Assembly (NCBI GenBank): GCA_028554795.2
Contig: JAPYKE020000546.1
Span: 82,959 to 146,958, forward strand
Direction: 5' to 3'
Origin: Sinohyriopsis cumingii
Taxonomy: Eukaryota > Mollusca > Bivalvia > Unionida > Unionidae
DNA: 64,000 nucleotides
Below are positions 53,646 to 64,000 of the stretch, in pieces. Position 1 is the stretch's first letter, and each line of letters begins with the position of its first letter. The position numbers were made by a program, and so were the translations under genes. The notes under the pieces are model-generated. The model searched no databases. It was given only the letters and a program-made list of their open reading frames with translations, and had not been told where the DNA came from.

Positions 53646-54150
53646 AAGTCCAAGTGGCTCCCTTTTCAGTTATAAATTTCTGGCATATTTGATATAGTTT
53701 GAAGGTTGAATGACTAATATTCAGCAGAAGAACATATTATCTGATTAATTAAATAACAAATTACCTTATACAAAAATATTCAAGAAAAACCTATTGCTCT
53801 AAATCAGTGCGTGAAAACTACTTTACTTCAGCCGAACGTAATCGTTATCACAAAAATTAAATTGAAAGCATCAACATATACTCTCACTGGGTCTAACCAC
53901 CATCTGTCTACAACCTCCAATTAAAGACACATGACAATGCTGCACACATTTTTTACATGACAAAACCCACACATCTGCGCTTGGCCTTGACCTCTGCTTT
54001 ATGTGGATTTTCAGCACTTGTCTGGTAAATATTAGCTTAATTTCATGATTTCTGAACATTATGAACAAAGACAAAGGTAACACTGTGAATAAAGTAGGCA
54101 AAGGCAAAATAAAGTTTATGAAAATTAATGGAGCTGTTCTCTTTTACATG
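53646..54150. other. Intergenic, nothing recognised
   Basis: AT-rich sequence before the candidate NOLC1 poly(A) signal. No repeat or gene was seen. Confidence 0.45.
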
Positions 54151-54153
54151 CTG

Positions 54154-54159
54154 TTTATT
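54154..54159 (-). terminator. Candidate polyadenylation signal of NOLC1
   Basis: TTTATT on the + strand reads AATAAA on the minus strand, about 530 bp after the NOLC1 stop codon. Confidence 0.4.
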
Positions 54160-54686
54160 TCAACAGAAGAAAAAAAACACATTAAAACCAAAACTATGTG
54201 TCACCCATAAATTATCTCAAAATTTTCTACATAAAAAAATGTTTCAAGCACTGCAATTGTCTCCACTAACTGGCTTTCCTATATGCATAAATGACAAAGC
54301 CTGAGGTAATTAAACAATTTAATGGCTGCAACAGAACAATGAATATTGTGAATTCAATATTTTTCATCGGGTTTTACACAAAACCATGAACACTTATGTC
54401 CAGACAAAAATAAATCTATTGTGCATTCTTAATTGGAACACCTCTGTTTTAATGGCACATACCAGAGTAACCTTTACTTAAATTGATCAGCCACCAATGC
54501 CCCATACAGCTGTATCTAGTACTTCAGAAGAAAATGGTTCAGACACGCTTGGACCATGTATTCGTCTCACTGCTAATGTAATGTTTTGTCTTCAATAGTA
54601 TGAAGAATATCCATAGGTTATTTATACTTTTGTGATCATTTTTTCTTTCATTCTTTGCAGTTCCATTCAACCCTTGCATTTACCGT

Positions 54687-54845
54687 CTACTCATCATCAA
54701 ATTTGATAGAATGGCAGCTTGTATCGATCACTCCACCCTTGTAGCTACCTCGTTTCTTCTTGGTCTTTTCATGGCGAAAACTCTTGCCTTTAGTGACTCT
54801 CAAGTCCTTGTTTGCCTTCTCTCCCCATGATCCTTGGGCTCCACT
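54687..54845 (-). CDS. NOLC1: NOLC1 last exon, SRP40 C-terminal domain
   Basis: 53 codons including the stop: [20 protein letters not shown], then [18 protein letters not shown], then SIKFDDE. The acceptor is gatgtttcag. '[16 protein letters not shown](S/N)Y(K/R)GG.I......SI.F' is the hallmark of the Nopp140/SRP40 C-terminus. Confidence 0.97.
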   Translation of the reverse strand, partial: SGAQGSWGEKANKDLRVTKGKSFRHEKTKKKRGSYKGGVIDTSCHSIKFDDE

Positions 54846-57800
54846 CTGAAACATCCGATATTAAAATTTCTCAAATCAAAGTTCTAGGCAACAATAAGTT
54901 ACAAGACACAAGTTGCTTCTGGTACAGTTTGATATTTGTCAGCTGTTAACAGCACATCACTGGTCACAATACTATGGTAATAAAACAAATCAAGTTAAAA
55001 CCTCAAATCAACTGGAAAGAATCCATCAAAGCAATTGACCCTCTAGTTTCAGAAAAGAATTTCCAAGGATTCACGATGCAACCATTTCTTAAAGCCATTT
55101 CTCTGCTATTCTTGAACAACAAGATTTTCAAATTAGCCACTGTGGGAGCCATACTTGCTGCCAGAATGGCACCATTTTACTTTGAGTCAAACTAGACACC
55201 ATTAGAATACTTAATGAAAACACAAGTTGCTGTGACAATCAGGAAAAATAATGACAACATTTTTAACCTCTTCCATGTGGCAGTCATATCTGAGGTCAGT
55301 CAAGATTTCAAGACAGCTGACGTGGTGGCCTGACTGGACATTCAAACAGAATTGTTTTTATTTACATCACAAGAAGTCTTTTGGTAAAAAGCCCCTTGTC
55401 AATATGACTTTCTCCAAGGTTGAGTAACAATTACAAGACTTACAAAATGGCTGCCATGGTGGCTATACTGGATGTTAGATTGGTACCATTTTCTTTTGGT
55501 TTAGTTTGTATTGTGGGGTTTAAAACTATTTTCTTCCCATGATGGGCTATATATGGCAGGCTTTAAACCTGAAAGAACCTTTGACCTATGGGAAAGTACT
55601 GGAAGCTTTCTCACAAATCCATCTTGGTGACGCCAATACCTGAACTCAAACAGAAGTAAGATGTGTGATTTGTAGGCAACTCTTCCATCCACAGCCACTT
55701 TTCATTTTGATATGACTACGGCTATTTGCTTGATACATTTAGGACCAACAAGTGTTCAAGATGACTTTCTGTTCAGTAGGAGTAGCAATAACAAGATTTT
55801 CAAGATGGCTGTCGTGGCTGCCATAATGGATGTCAGATCAGCACCACTTTCACTTAGGACCAACCAGACATAAGAAGTCTTATAGTGAAAACCAGATGAT
55901 GATATTCATATGTAGTTACATAAATTTCTACATGGCAGCCTGTGATGTCCAAGCAGCAGCATCTCATAACATGGAATCAAGGAGTGTGCAGAGATTCACG
56001 GTAATCCACCAAGCAGTTCAGTGGAGCTGTGATCAGAAACTTGTGCCAAGTGATGGATGGATGAGAGACCATCCCATAAGCTATCATGACCATGTTTACA
56101 TAACCACCGAAACAAAATTATTTCATTTAAATATGATTAGTCCACGTGCATGGCAAAACTCTCACTTTATACCAAATGTGAGTTGTTTTCATTAATGGAT
56201 AATGGTAGAAAAAGTAAATTCTTAATTTAATAAAAAATGAGTAAATTCCACAATAATTCCAGTTACCTGAAAACTGTTTACCCAAATTACTGCTCAAATT
56301 ACAACAGATTGACTGCTACATGTATGAAGAAGCTTCTACTTACTTTCATTCATCATGAATAGGACCAGGATGCAAACTTATACCATTATATCACCCACCT
56401 GATTTATCCTTTAAACAAACATAGGCATTGTAACATTAACAATGCCAACAAAAAGAAATCTCATTTTCACGGCAGGACATGTTAGCCTTAGTCGCTATTA
56501 TGTGGTCTCTCCAATTTCATGACGACATACCAAAGTAAAAGGAGACATTTTATCAAGTAAGTCATAATGTAACAGTCAACTAAATAATAAATGAAGTCGA
56601 TGACCATGTTATTTGCCACAATGTAATAATCACACCTGAATAATCAACAGTCACAAGGTAACAATCATGTCATGAATAATGAATAAAGTTGTAATGAAAC
56701 TGCAGCATTTGAAAAATAAATACTGTAATATTTATGTCGTTTAAATATTCAATGATGTAATCATAATCATATCTGAATAATCAAAGAAATGATAATGTAA
56801 TTCTATAATCAATGAAATCATAACATAAAATTTTACATCTTTTGAATAATAGTCATTATGTAATTATCACATCTGAACAAGCAAGGAATGTAATGATCAT
56901 GACATCTGAAAAATAAATAAATCATAACATAACAAAATAAGTCATAAAAATAAACAAGTCAAAATGTAAAATCACCATTCAACAATCAATCCAGTCACAA
57001 TGTAATAATTGCACCATTTCAATGATCAATGCAGTCACATTTGTAATAACACCACCATTTCAATAATTACTGTAAAAATCACATTTCAATGATCAATGCA
57101 GTCATAATGTAATAATGATACCATTTCACTAATCAATGCAGTTGTAATGTAATAATCACACCATATCACTAATCAATGCAGTCACAATGTAATGATCACA
57201 CCATTTCAACAATCAATGCAGTCACAATGAAATAATCATACCATTTCAATAGTCAATGTAGTCACATGGTAATAATCACACCATTTCAATCAATAATGCA
57301 GTCACAATGTAATAATCACACCATATCACTAATCAATGCAGTCACAATGTAATAATCACACCATTTCAACAATCAATCCAGTCACAATGTAATAACTGCA
57401 CCATTTCAATGATCAATGCAGTCACATTGTAATAACACCACCATTTCAACAATCAATCCAGTCACAATGTAATAATTGTACCATTTCAATGATCAATGCA
57501 GTCACAATGTAAAACTTGCACCATTTCAATCATCAATGCAGTCATAATGTAATAATTGCACCATTTCAATCATCAATCCAGTCACAATGTAATAATTGCA
57601 CCAGTTCAATGATCAATGCAGTCACAATGTAATACTTGCACCATTTCAATCATCAATGCAGTCATAATGTAATAATTGTACCATTTCAATCATCAATCCA
57701 GTCACAATGTAATAATTGCACCATTTCAATGATCAATGCAGTCACATTGTAATAACACCACCATTTCAACAATCAATCCAGCCACAATGTAATAATTGCA

Positions 57801-60800
57801 CCATTTCAATGATCAATGCAGTCACATTGTAATAACACCACCATTTCAACAATCAATCCAGCCACAATGTAATAATTGCACCATTTCAATGATCAATGCA
57901 GTCACATTGTAATAACACCACCATTTCAATAATTAATGTAAAAATCACATTTCAATGATCAATGCAGTCATAATGTAATAATGATACCACTTCACTAATC
58001 AATGCAGTCATAATGTAATAATCACACCATATCACTAATCAATGCAGTCATAATGTAATAAGCACACCACTTCAACAATCAATCCAGTCACAATGTAATA
58101 ATTGCACCATTTCAATGATCAATGCAGTCATAATGTAATAATCACACCATTTCAACAATCAATCCAGCCACAATGTAATAATTGCACCATTTCAATGATC
58201 AATGCAGTCACATTGTAATAACACCACCATTTCAATAATTAATGTAAAAATCACATTTCAATGATCAATGCAGTCATAATGTAATAATGATACCATTTCA
58301 CTAATCAATGCAGTCATAATGTAATAATCACACCATATTAATCAATGCAGTCACAATGTAATAATCACACCATTTCAACAATCAATCCAGTCACAATGTA
58401 ATAATTGCACCATTTCAATCATCAATGCAGTCATAATGTAAGGATCAAACCTTTTCACTGATCAATTCAGTCAGAATTTAAAAATCACACCAATTCACTA
58501 ATCAATGCAGTTATATTGTAATAATCATTGGAATAATCAATGAATCGATACTGTAACAAATCAGTTCATCTGCGTTGCATGGCTAGAACAAATTTCATAA
58601 AAAAGGACATTACCATGAGAATAAAATTTCCCAGCTTTGTTGATGAAATGGGTGATGGCAGATCTGGGTTAATGCAGACTGCACTGAGGTACACATTATT
58701 ATACAAAAACACTTCATATGTTTTTCAAAGCACAGATGCATTTTGATGCAAGACAAAACCTACCTTTGCCTCAAACGAGTTGTCTTGCAATCTTGGATCA
58801 AGTTCTACCTCTTCAACTCTCACTCTTCTGAATGGTGTGCCTGGACTTTTCTGCAATAACAAACCAACATTTACAATAACAGGATGTGTATGACCAAAAA
58901 CTCAGAAATTCTGAGTAAACAAGAAGGGCACCGCCAGATCAACTGGGTACTGGATGACACATAATTACCAGGTGGAAAACATTGCTTGTAGTGAAACTGA
59001 ATCAAAATTTCAGTGAACAAAATGGCATATTATATGCCCTGTATAATGATAGATACATTTTTTGCACAGAAAATATTTTTTCGCTTTCATCCAAAGTGAT
59101 CTTGGACCTTTTGATACAAATATGAAAAGCCTTCATACTTAATGCAAAGTGTGTTTGTATGTGAAGTAGAATTAATGTTATTGTGTGGACACCCATTTTT
59201 CTTCTTTCATTTACTGAACTGACCTCTGACCTTTTCACCTGAAAATCAATGGAGTGCTTTCTTGCAATAAGTGCAAACTCACCTGCAGAGACTGGTAAAC
59301 ATAAATGATCAAGAACTTAGCTATTGTGCAGAAACCTTTTTTTTATTCCACTCAATGACTTTTCAGGTCAAAACATGTAGGGTTTGGCAATTACATAGCT
59401 GCCAACCCCCAAGTACAAAAATACTGACTTGTTCAGATATTGTAATGCATATGTAACTATTTACAACATATACAACCATCAGTAATGTATGACAGTGCCT
59501 TACATAATTATTTAATGTCAAAGATGCATATGTTGCACAGTTGTACCTTCTGGACAGGCACCATGTTCCATTTGGGTGCTCATTAAGAAGGTACAAGAGT
59601 GCAACACACTCAGACACAGGCTGTTTATAGGAGTCTTTTCCACACCTTGTTTTTTTCTTCCCAATCATTATCGATTCCAATGTACCAAATTTCATTGGCG
59701 ATGTCAATTCTGTGTGATTTTCTATCTGAACACCCATTCTAAACTGAAAATTGCAAGGAAATGTATTATTTTTTAAAACTAACAAACATTTTTTTCTAAA
59801 AACAATGTACACCCATATTCAGGTCAAAAAACAAGGGACAAATAAGGAAAAAATTGGGACACTTGGCAGCTATGCAATTGTAGAAGATAGTTATCTTGCA
59901 TTATTGTGCATAAACTATATTTCTTCTTCCAGTCAGTGACCTTGCTCTTTGACCTTTAAAGCACCAAATTCAATATTATTCTCCCTAACCCCAAGAGCAA
60001 TCCATCCACAAAGTTTTATAGCTGTCGATGATGGACAACTAAAGTTAATGTGCAGAACCAAATTGGTAACAGACATACATGCCTCATAACATAATGGCAG
60101 GTAGATCAGGAAAGAATTTTAGGCAAAAATATTGCTGGCTGTGACCGAGAAAATAAATGAGGGCTAGTAAACATAGTTCTTGGGTTAGACATCAGATCTT
60201 TTTCAAAAGTCACCCTATGCATGGAGAAATTATCCTCATACAGCTGACGGTATTTTCCATCCTGGAAAGTGTAAGCTATGCAATAAAAATGGCTTAACTG
60301 TTATTAAGCACCCATTTTACATCTACTCCAGTATTTCTTACTAGTTATTTCAATTTCAAGTAATGCTGACCATGTCTGATGGCAGATTGGCATCAACTGT
60401 ATAATTTTAAAGCCCTTCATGCAAAAATTTGGTAAAAGTTGGTCATCTTTTCCTTTAACAATAACGTTTACAATAGTAAACCCATTAATTCACACATACT
60501 GATCACCAGATGAGGTAAAATCATGAAACCTGGATTTCCAACCCAAGAAATTAAAATGACAAAAATACAAAACCAAATATTTACATGGTGGAAGGATTTT
60601 CCCACATGAAGATGCTATACAGTATGCACCCACCTTTGTCATTTTGAAGAAGAAAAATAAAATTCTTTGCTAAAATGACAGGTTAAGAACTTGTTTGATC
60701 CACTTTATAATGGTTTTTTTTCTTCTTTCCTACATTTAATAAATTTTGGTAGGAAAGAAGGCAATTACCTGTGACCACATTCTGTATTGCTAATTGGAAT

Positions 60801-63800
60801 ATAGACTAATGAAACTTCTTTGATCCACACAATTTCCCAACATCCATAACATAATTATAGGATGGATATTTGTTTCTTCTTTTCTCTTTGTTTTTTCAAC
60901 TTTAGGAGAATATATAACACATACCAGAACAAATACATGCACACCATCAACATGTATATAATACTATGCGTTTTTCTTTATTTCTTCTTTCTTCTACTTC
61001 CATGTTCAACTCTAGAAATCTAATTTCTCAGGTGACATGGATTATACAGTTCAGCATACTTACTTTGGGCATTTTGCCACTGGCTTTGTCAGAAGCACAT
61101 GACACACCTGAGTCTTCACCAGATCCCCCATTGATCCCATTGATAACTTTTGCAGCAGGGGTTGATGTCAAGGGCCCCTTTATTCCTTGCCCATCCTTGG
61201 AGTTAGAACCTAAACCTGAACTGAAGTCTTTACTTTTTGTAATGTTGGGAGTGCCCTTTGGTGTGCTTTTGTCAGAATTTACTTTAGGCTGTTCTTGTTT
61301 TGAAGCCTCATCTTCAGAACTGGAATCAGAACTAGAACCAGAACCTTTATCAAGCTTAGCTTTAGGCGTTATGGTAACTTTGCTATTACCAGGTGTTGAC
61401 TTAAGTGCAGATTTCTTTTGAGCTTCATCATCTGAACTAGAATCAGAACTAGAACTTGAGTCTTTAGGAGCTTTAGCTGTTGGTGTTCCTTTTTGTGCAG
61501 GTGTGGGTTTTGCTGTGACTTTTTTTGGAGCTTCATCCTCGGAACTAGAATCAGAACTAGAACTCGAGTCTTTTGGAGTTTTAGCTGTTGGTGTTCCTTT
61601 CTGTGCAGGTGTGGTTTTTGCTGCAACTTTCTTTGGAGCTTCATCCTCTGAACTAGAATCAGAACTAGAACTCGAATCTTTAGGAGCTTTAGCTGTTGGT
61701 GTTCCTTTTTGTGCAGGTGTGGTTTTTGCTGCAACTTTCTTTGGAGCTTCATCCTCTGAACTAGAATCAGAACTAGAACTTGAGTCTTTAGGAGCTTTAG
61801 CTGTTGCTGTTCCTTTTTGTGCAGGTGTGGGTTTTGCTGTGACTTTTTTTGGAGCTTCATCCTCGGAACTAGAATCAGAACTAGAACTCGAGTCTTTTGG
61901 AGTTTTAGCTGTTGGTGTTCCTTTCTGTGCAGGTGTGGTTTTTGCTGCAACTTTCTTTGGAGCTTCATCCTCTGAACTAGAATCAGAACTAGAACTCGAA
62001 TCTTTAGGAGCTTTAGCTGTTGGTGTTCCTTTTTGTGCAGGTGTGGTTTTTGCTGCAACTTTCTTTGGAGCTTCATCCTCTGAACTAGAATCAGAACTAG
62101 AACTCGAATCTTTAGAAACTTTAGTTGTTGGCGTTCCTTTCTGTGCAGGTGTGGTTTTTGCTGTAGATTTCTTCTGAGCTTCATCATCTGAACTAGAATC
62201 AGAACTAGAACTTGCATCTTTTGGAGTTTTAGGTGCCTGCATTCCTTTCTGTGCAGGTGTGGTTTTTACTGAGACTTTCTTTGGAGCTTCATCCTCTGAA
62301 CTAGAATCAGAACTAGAACTCGAGTCTTTAGGAACTTTAGCTGTTGGTGTTCCTTTCTGTGCAGGTGTGGGTTTTGCTGTGACTTTCTTTGGAGCTTCAT
62401 CCTCTGAACTAGAATCAGAACTAGAACTCGAGTCTTTAGGAACTTTAGCTGTTGGTGTTCCTTTCTGCGCAAGTGTGGTTTTTGCTGTGACTTTCTTTGG
62501 AACTTCATCCTCTGAACTAGAATCAGAACTAGAACTTGAGTCTTTAGCAGCTTTAGCTGTTGGCATTCCTTTCTGTGCAGGTGGGGTTTTTGCTGCAACT
62601 TTCTTTGGAGCTTCATCCTCTGAACTAGAATCAGAACTAGAACTTGCATCTTTAGAAACTTTAGTTGTTGGCGTTCCTTTCTGTGCAGGTATGGTTTTTG
62701 CTGTAGATTTCTGAGCTTCATCATCTGAACTAGAATCAGAACTAGAACTTGCATCTTTTGGAGTTTTAGGTGTTGGCGTTCCTTTCTGTGCAGGTGTGGT
62801 TTTTGCTGTGACTTTCTTTGGAGCTTCATCCTCTGAACTAGAATCAGAACTAGAACTCGAATCTTTACCTGTTGGTGTTCCTTTCTGTGCAGGCGTTGTT
62901 TTTGATGTGACTTTCTTTGAAGCTTCAGCTGCTGGCTTTCCTTTCTGTGCAGGTGTGATTTTTGCTGCAACTTTCTTTGGAGCTTCATCCTCTGAACTAG
63001 AATCAGAACTAGAACTCGTGTCTTTTGGAGTTTTAGCTGTTGGTGTTCCTTTCTGTGCAGGTGTGGTTTTTGCTGCAACTTTCTTTGAAGTTTCAGCTGC
63101 TGGCGTTCCTTTCTGCGCAGGTGTGGTTTTTGCTGCGACTTTCTTTGGAGCTTCATCCTCTGAACTAGAATCAGAATCTTTAGAAGCTTTAACTGTTGGT
63201 GTTCCTTTTTGTGCAGGTGTAGTTTTTGCTGCAACTTTCTTTGGAACTTCATCTTCTGAACTAGAATCAGAACTAGAACTCGAGTCTTTTGGAGTTTTAG
63301 CTGTTGGTGTTCCTTTCTGCGCAGGTGTGGTTTTTGCTGTGACTTTCTTCGGAGCTTCATCCTCTGAACTAGAATCAGAACTAGAACTCGAGTTTTTATG
63401 AGCTTTAGCTGTTGGTGTTCCTTTCTGTGCAGGTGTGGTTTTTGCTGCAACTTTCTTTGGAACTTCATCTTCTGAACTAGAATCAGAACTAGAACTTGAG
63501 CTTTTAGAAGCTTTAACTGTTGGTGTTCCTTTTTGTGCAGGTGTGGGTTTTGCTGTGACTTTCTTTGGAACTTCATCTTCTGAACTAGAATCAGAACTAG
63601 AACTTGAGTCTTTTGGAGTTTTAGCTGTTGGTGTTCCTTTTTGCGCAGGTGTGGTTTTTGCTGTGACTTTCTTCGGAGCTTCATCCTCTGAACTAGAATC
63701 AGAACTAGAACTGGAGTCTTTATGAGCTTTAGCTGTTGGTGTTCCTTTCTGTGCAGGTGTGGTTTTTGCTGCAGCTTTATTTTCCTGGCCACCTTTACCT

Positions 63801-63988
63801 GTGGGTATCTTCTGTATTATTTTTTTTTGTTTGTCATCATCTGAACCCGATGAGTCTGAGCTGCTAGACGAGTCTTGCTGGGTGTCTGCTTGCTTTGCCT
63901 TGGCAGTACCTTTTTTCTGGGTAGACAACTCGGCAGGTGGCGGTACATTATTGTATGACAATGATGGAGTCTTCTTGGGGATCTTTTT
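54687..63988 (-). CDS. NOLC1: NOLC1 (Nopp140) nucleolar phosphoprotein, C-terminal 1,056 residues (3 exons, 5' end outside window)
   Basis: Three minus-strand exons (61,064-63,988; 58,764-58,850; 54,687-54,845) join in phase 0 at GT-AG borders and end at a TAG stop. The first carries alternating basic ([13 protein letters not shown]) and acidic serine ([12 protein letters not shown]) blocks. The last two code the SRP40 C-terminal domain: [21 protein letters not shown], then [20 protein letters not shown] and KTKKKRGSY. That domain is diagnostic for Nopp140, which shuttles between nucleolus and Cajal body, binds box C/D and H/ACA snoRNPs, and is heavily phosphorylated by casein kinase 2. The N-terminal LisH part lies beyond the window. 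Human NOLC1 is about 700 residues, so this protein is considerably longer because of its repeats. Confidence 0.95.
54960..55935. repeat. R1 family copies in the last NOLC1 intron
   Basis: Diverged R1 units with 'aacaagattttcaaattagc', 'aatggctgccatggtggc', 'tttcaagatggctgtcgtgg' and 'cataatggatgtcagatcag'. Orientation is inverted relative to 1-765. Confidence 0.7.
55936..56560. other. NOLC1 last intron, nothing recognised
   Basis: No gene or repeat was seen. An open frame across 55,830-56,195 is mostly R1 repeat. Confidence 0.45.
56565..58535. repeat. 40-bp minisatellite, about 38 regular units with higher-order blocks
   Basis: Units contain ATCAATGCAGTCACAATGTA followed by ataattgcaccatttcaatg. 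Regular from about 56,985; the sequence before it is a decayed edge. A longer block starting 'aatgtaaaaatcacatttca' recurs at about 57,068, 57,935 and 58,240. It lies in the last NOLC1 intron. Confidence 0.96.
58764..58850 (-). CDS. NOLC1: NOLC1 penultimate exon
   Basis: Exactly 29 codons: [20 protein letters not shown], then LQDNSFEAK. The acceptor is gttattgcag and the donor AAG|GTAGGT, phase 0 on both sides. It codes the first half of the SRP40 C-terminal domain. Confidence 0.97.
58851..61063. repeat. NOLC1 intron with R2 family copies
   Basis: R2 words in several diverged copies from about 59,160 to 60,250, for example 'ttcttctttcatttactgaa', 'ctgacctctgacc' and 'agtcagtgaccttgctcttt'. 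Outside these, 60,250-61,063 shows nothing recognised. Confidence 0.55.
61064..63988 (-). CDS. NOLC1: NOLC1 large repeat exon
   Basis: 975 codons, phase 0, donor AAA|GTAAGT. Its 5' edge is taken at the AG at 63,989-63,990 (actttacag), but the frame stays open to 64,000, so the exon may run on. After a short head ([20 protein letters not shown]) come about 23 tandem units of mostly 36 residues (108 bp). Each has a basic Thr/Pro/Ala/Lys half and an acidic [12 protein letters not shown] half of casein kinase 2 type. A degenerate 24th unit and a Gly/Ser/Lys tail ending KASGKMPK follow. Three units are shortened (two lack the acidic half). Units are very alike at DNA level, so other frames stay open too. 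In vertebrates the equivalent region has about ten repeats. Confidence 0.95.
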
Positions 63989-64000
63989 CTGTAAAGTTGT

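Noticed and set aside
55830-56195. 121-codon + strand frame
   Set aside because: Largely R1 repeat in the last NOLC1 intron, antisense to the gene, without supporting features.
61369-63792. Long open frames (151-508 codons) overlapping the NOLC1 exon in other frames and strand
   Set aside because: Shadows of the 108-bp NOLC1 unit, a multiple of three. The called frame has the known motif and continues through splice sites into the SRP40 domain.

Overview
The window looks like nuclear DNA of an invertebrate, most likely a mollusc or another lophotrochozoan. It is AT-rich and intron-rich, has GT-AG splicing, and carries tRNA-derived SINEs, a LINE fossil, a DIRS-like fossil and very many minisatellites. 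The species cannot be fixed from sequence alone. Two host genes are present, both cut by the window edge, and they converge tail to tail.

Left part (about 1-37,850, + strand): the 3' part of a large ciliary gene that I read as CFAP47 (cilia and flagella associated protein 47). Seventeen exons between 3,554 and 37,604 join in one continuous frame of 941 codons (940 residues plus stop). Every junction has GT-AG borders and matching phase. The protein is a chain of ASH/MSP-type immunoglobulin-like modules with the conserved CFAP47 C-terminus. The gene begins upstream of the window. Most large introns hold their own private minisatellite (units of 25-75 bp). Several arrays or duplications sit directly on exon edges and have copied splice sites.

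Middle (about 37,850-54,150): an intergenic stretch with no gene I can support. It holds tRNA-derived SINEs of two families (several with clear target-site duplications), a broken DIRS-like tyrosine-recombinase fossil, a small hAT-type MITE with an 8-bp duplication, a CpG-rich patch, microsatellites, and a 45-bp minisatellite split by a SINE.

Right part (about 54,150-64,000, - strand): the 3' part of NOLC1 (Nopp140). It comprises a 2.9-kb exon coding about 23 tandem acidic/basic repeats, a 29-codon exon, and a last exon with the diagnostic SRP40 C-terminal domain. Its introns contain a 40-bp minisatellite and dispersed repeat families also seen in CFAP47.

The two genes have unrelated jobs (cilium/flagellum versus nucleolus and Cajal body), so nothing suggests they work together. 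The most unusual features are inverted copies of a 32-bp repeat flanking one CFAP47 exon, repeated duplication of splice sites, an about 870-bp foldback hairpin in a CFAP47 intron, and the homogenised repeat expansion of NOLC1.
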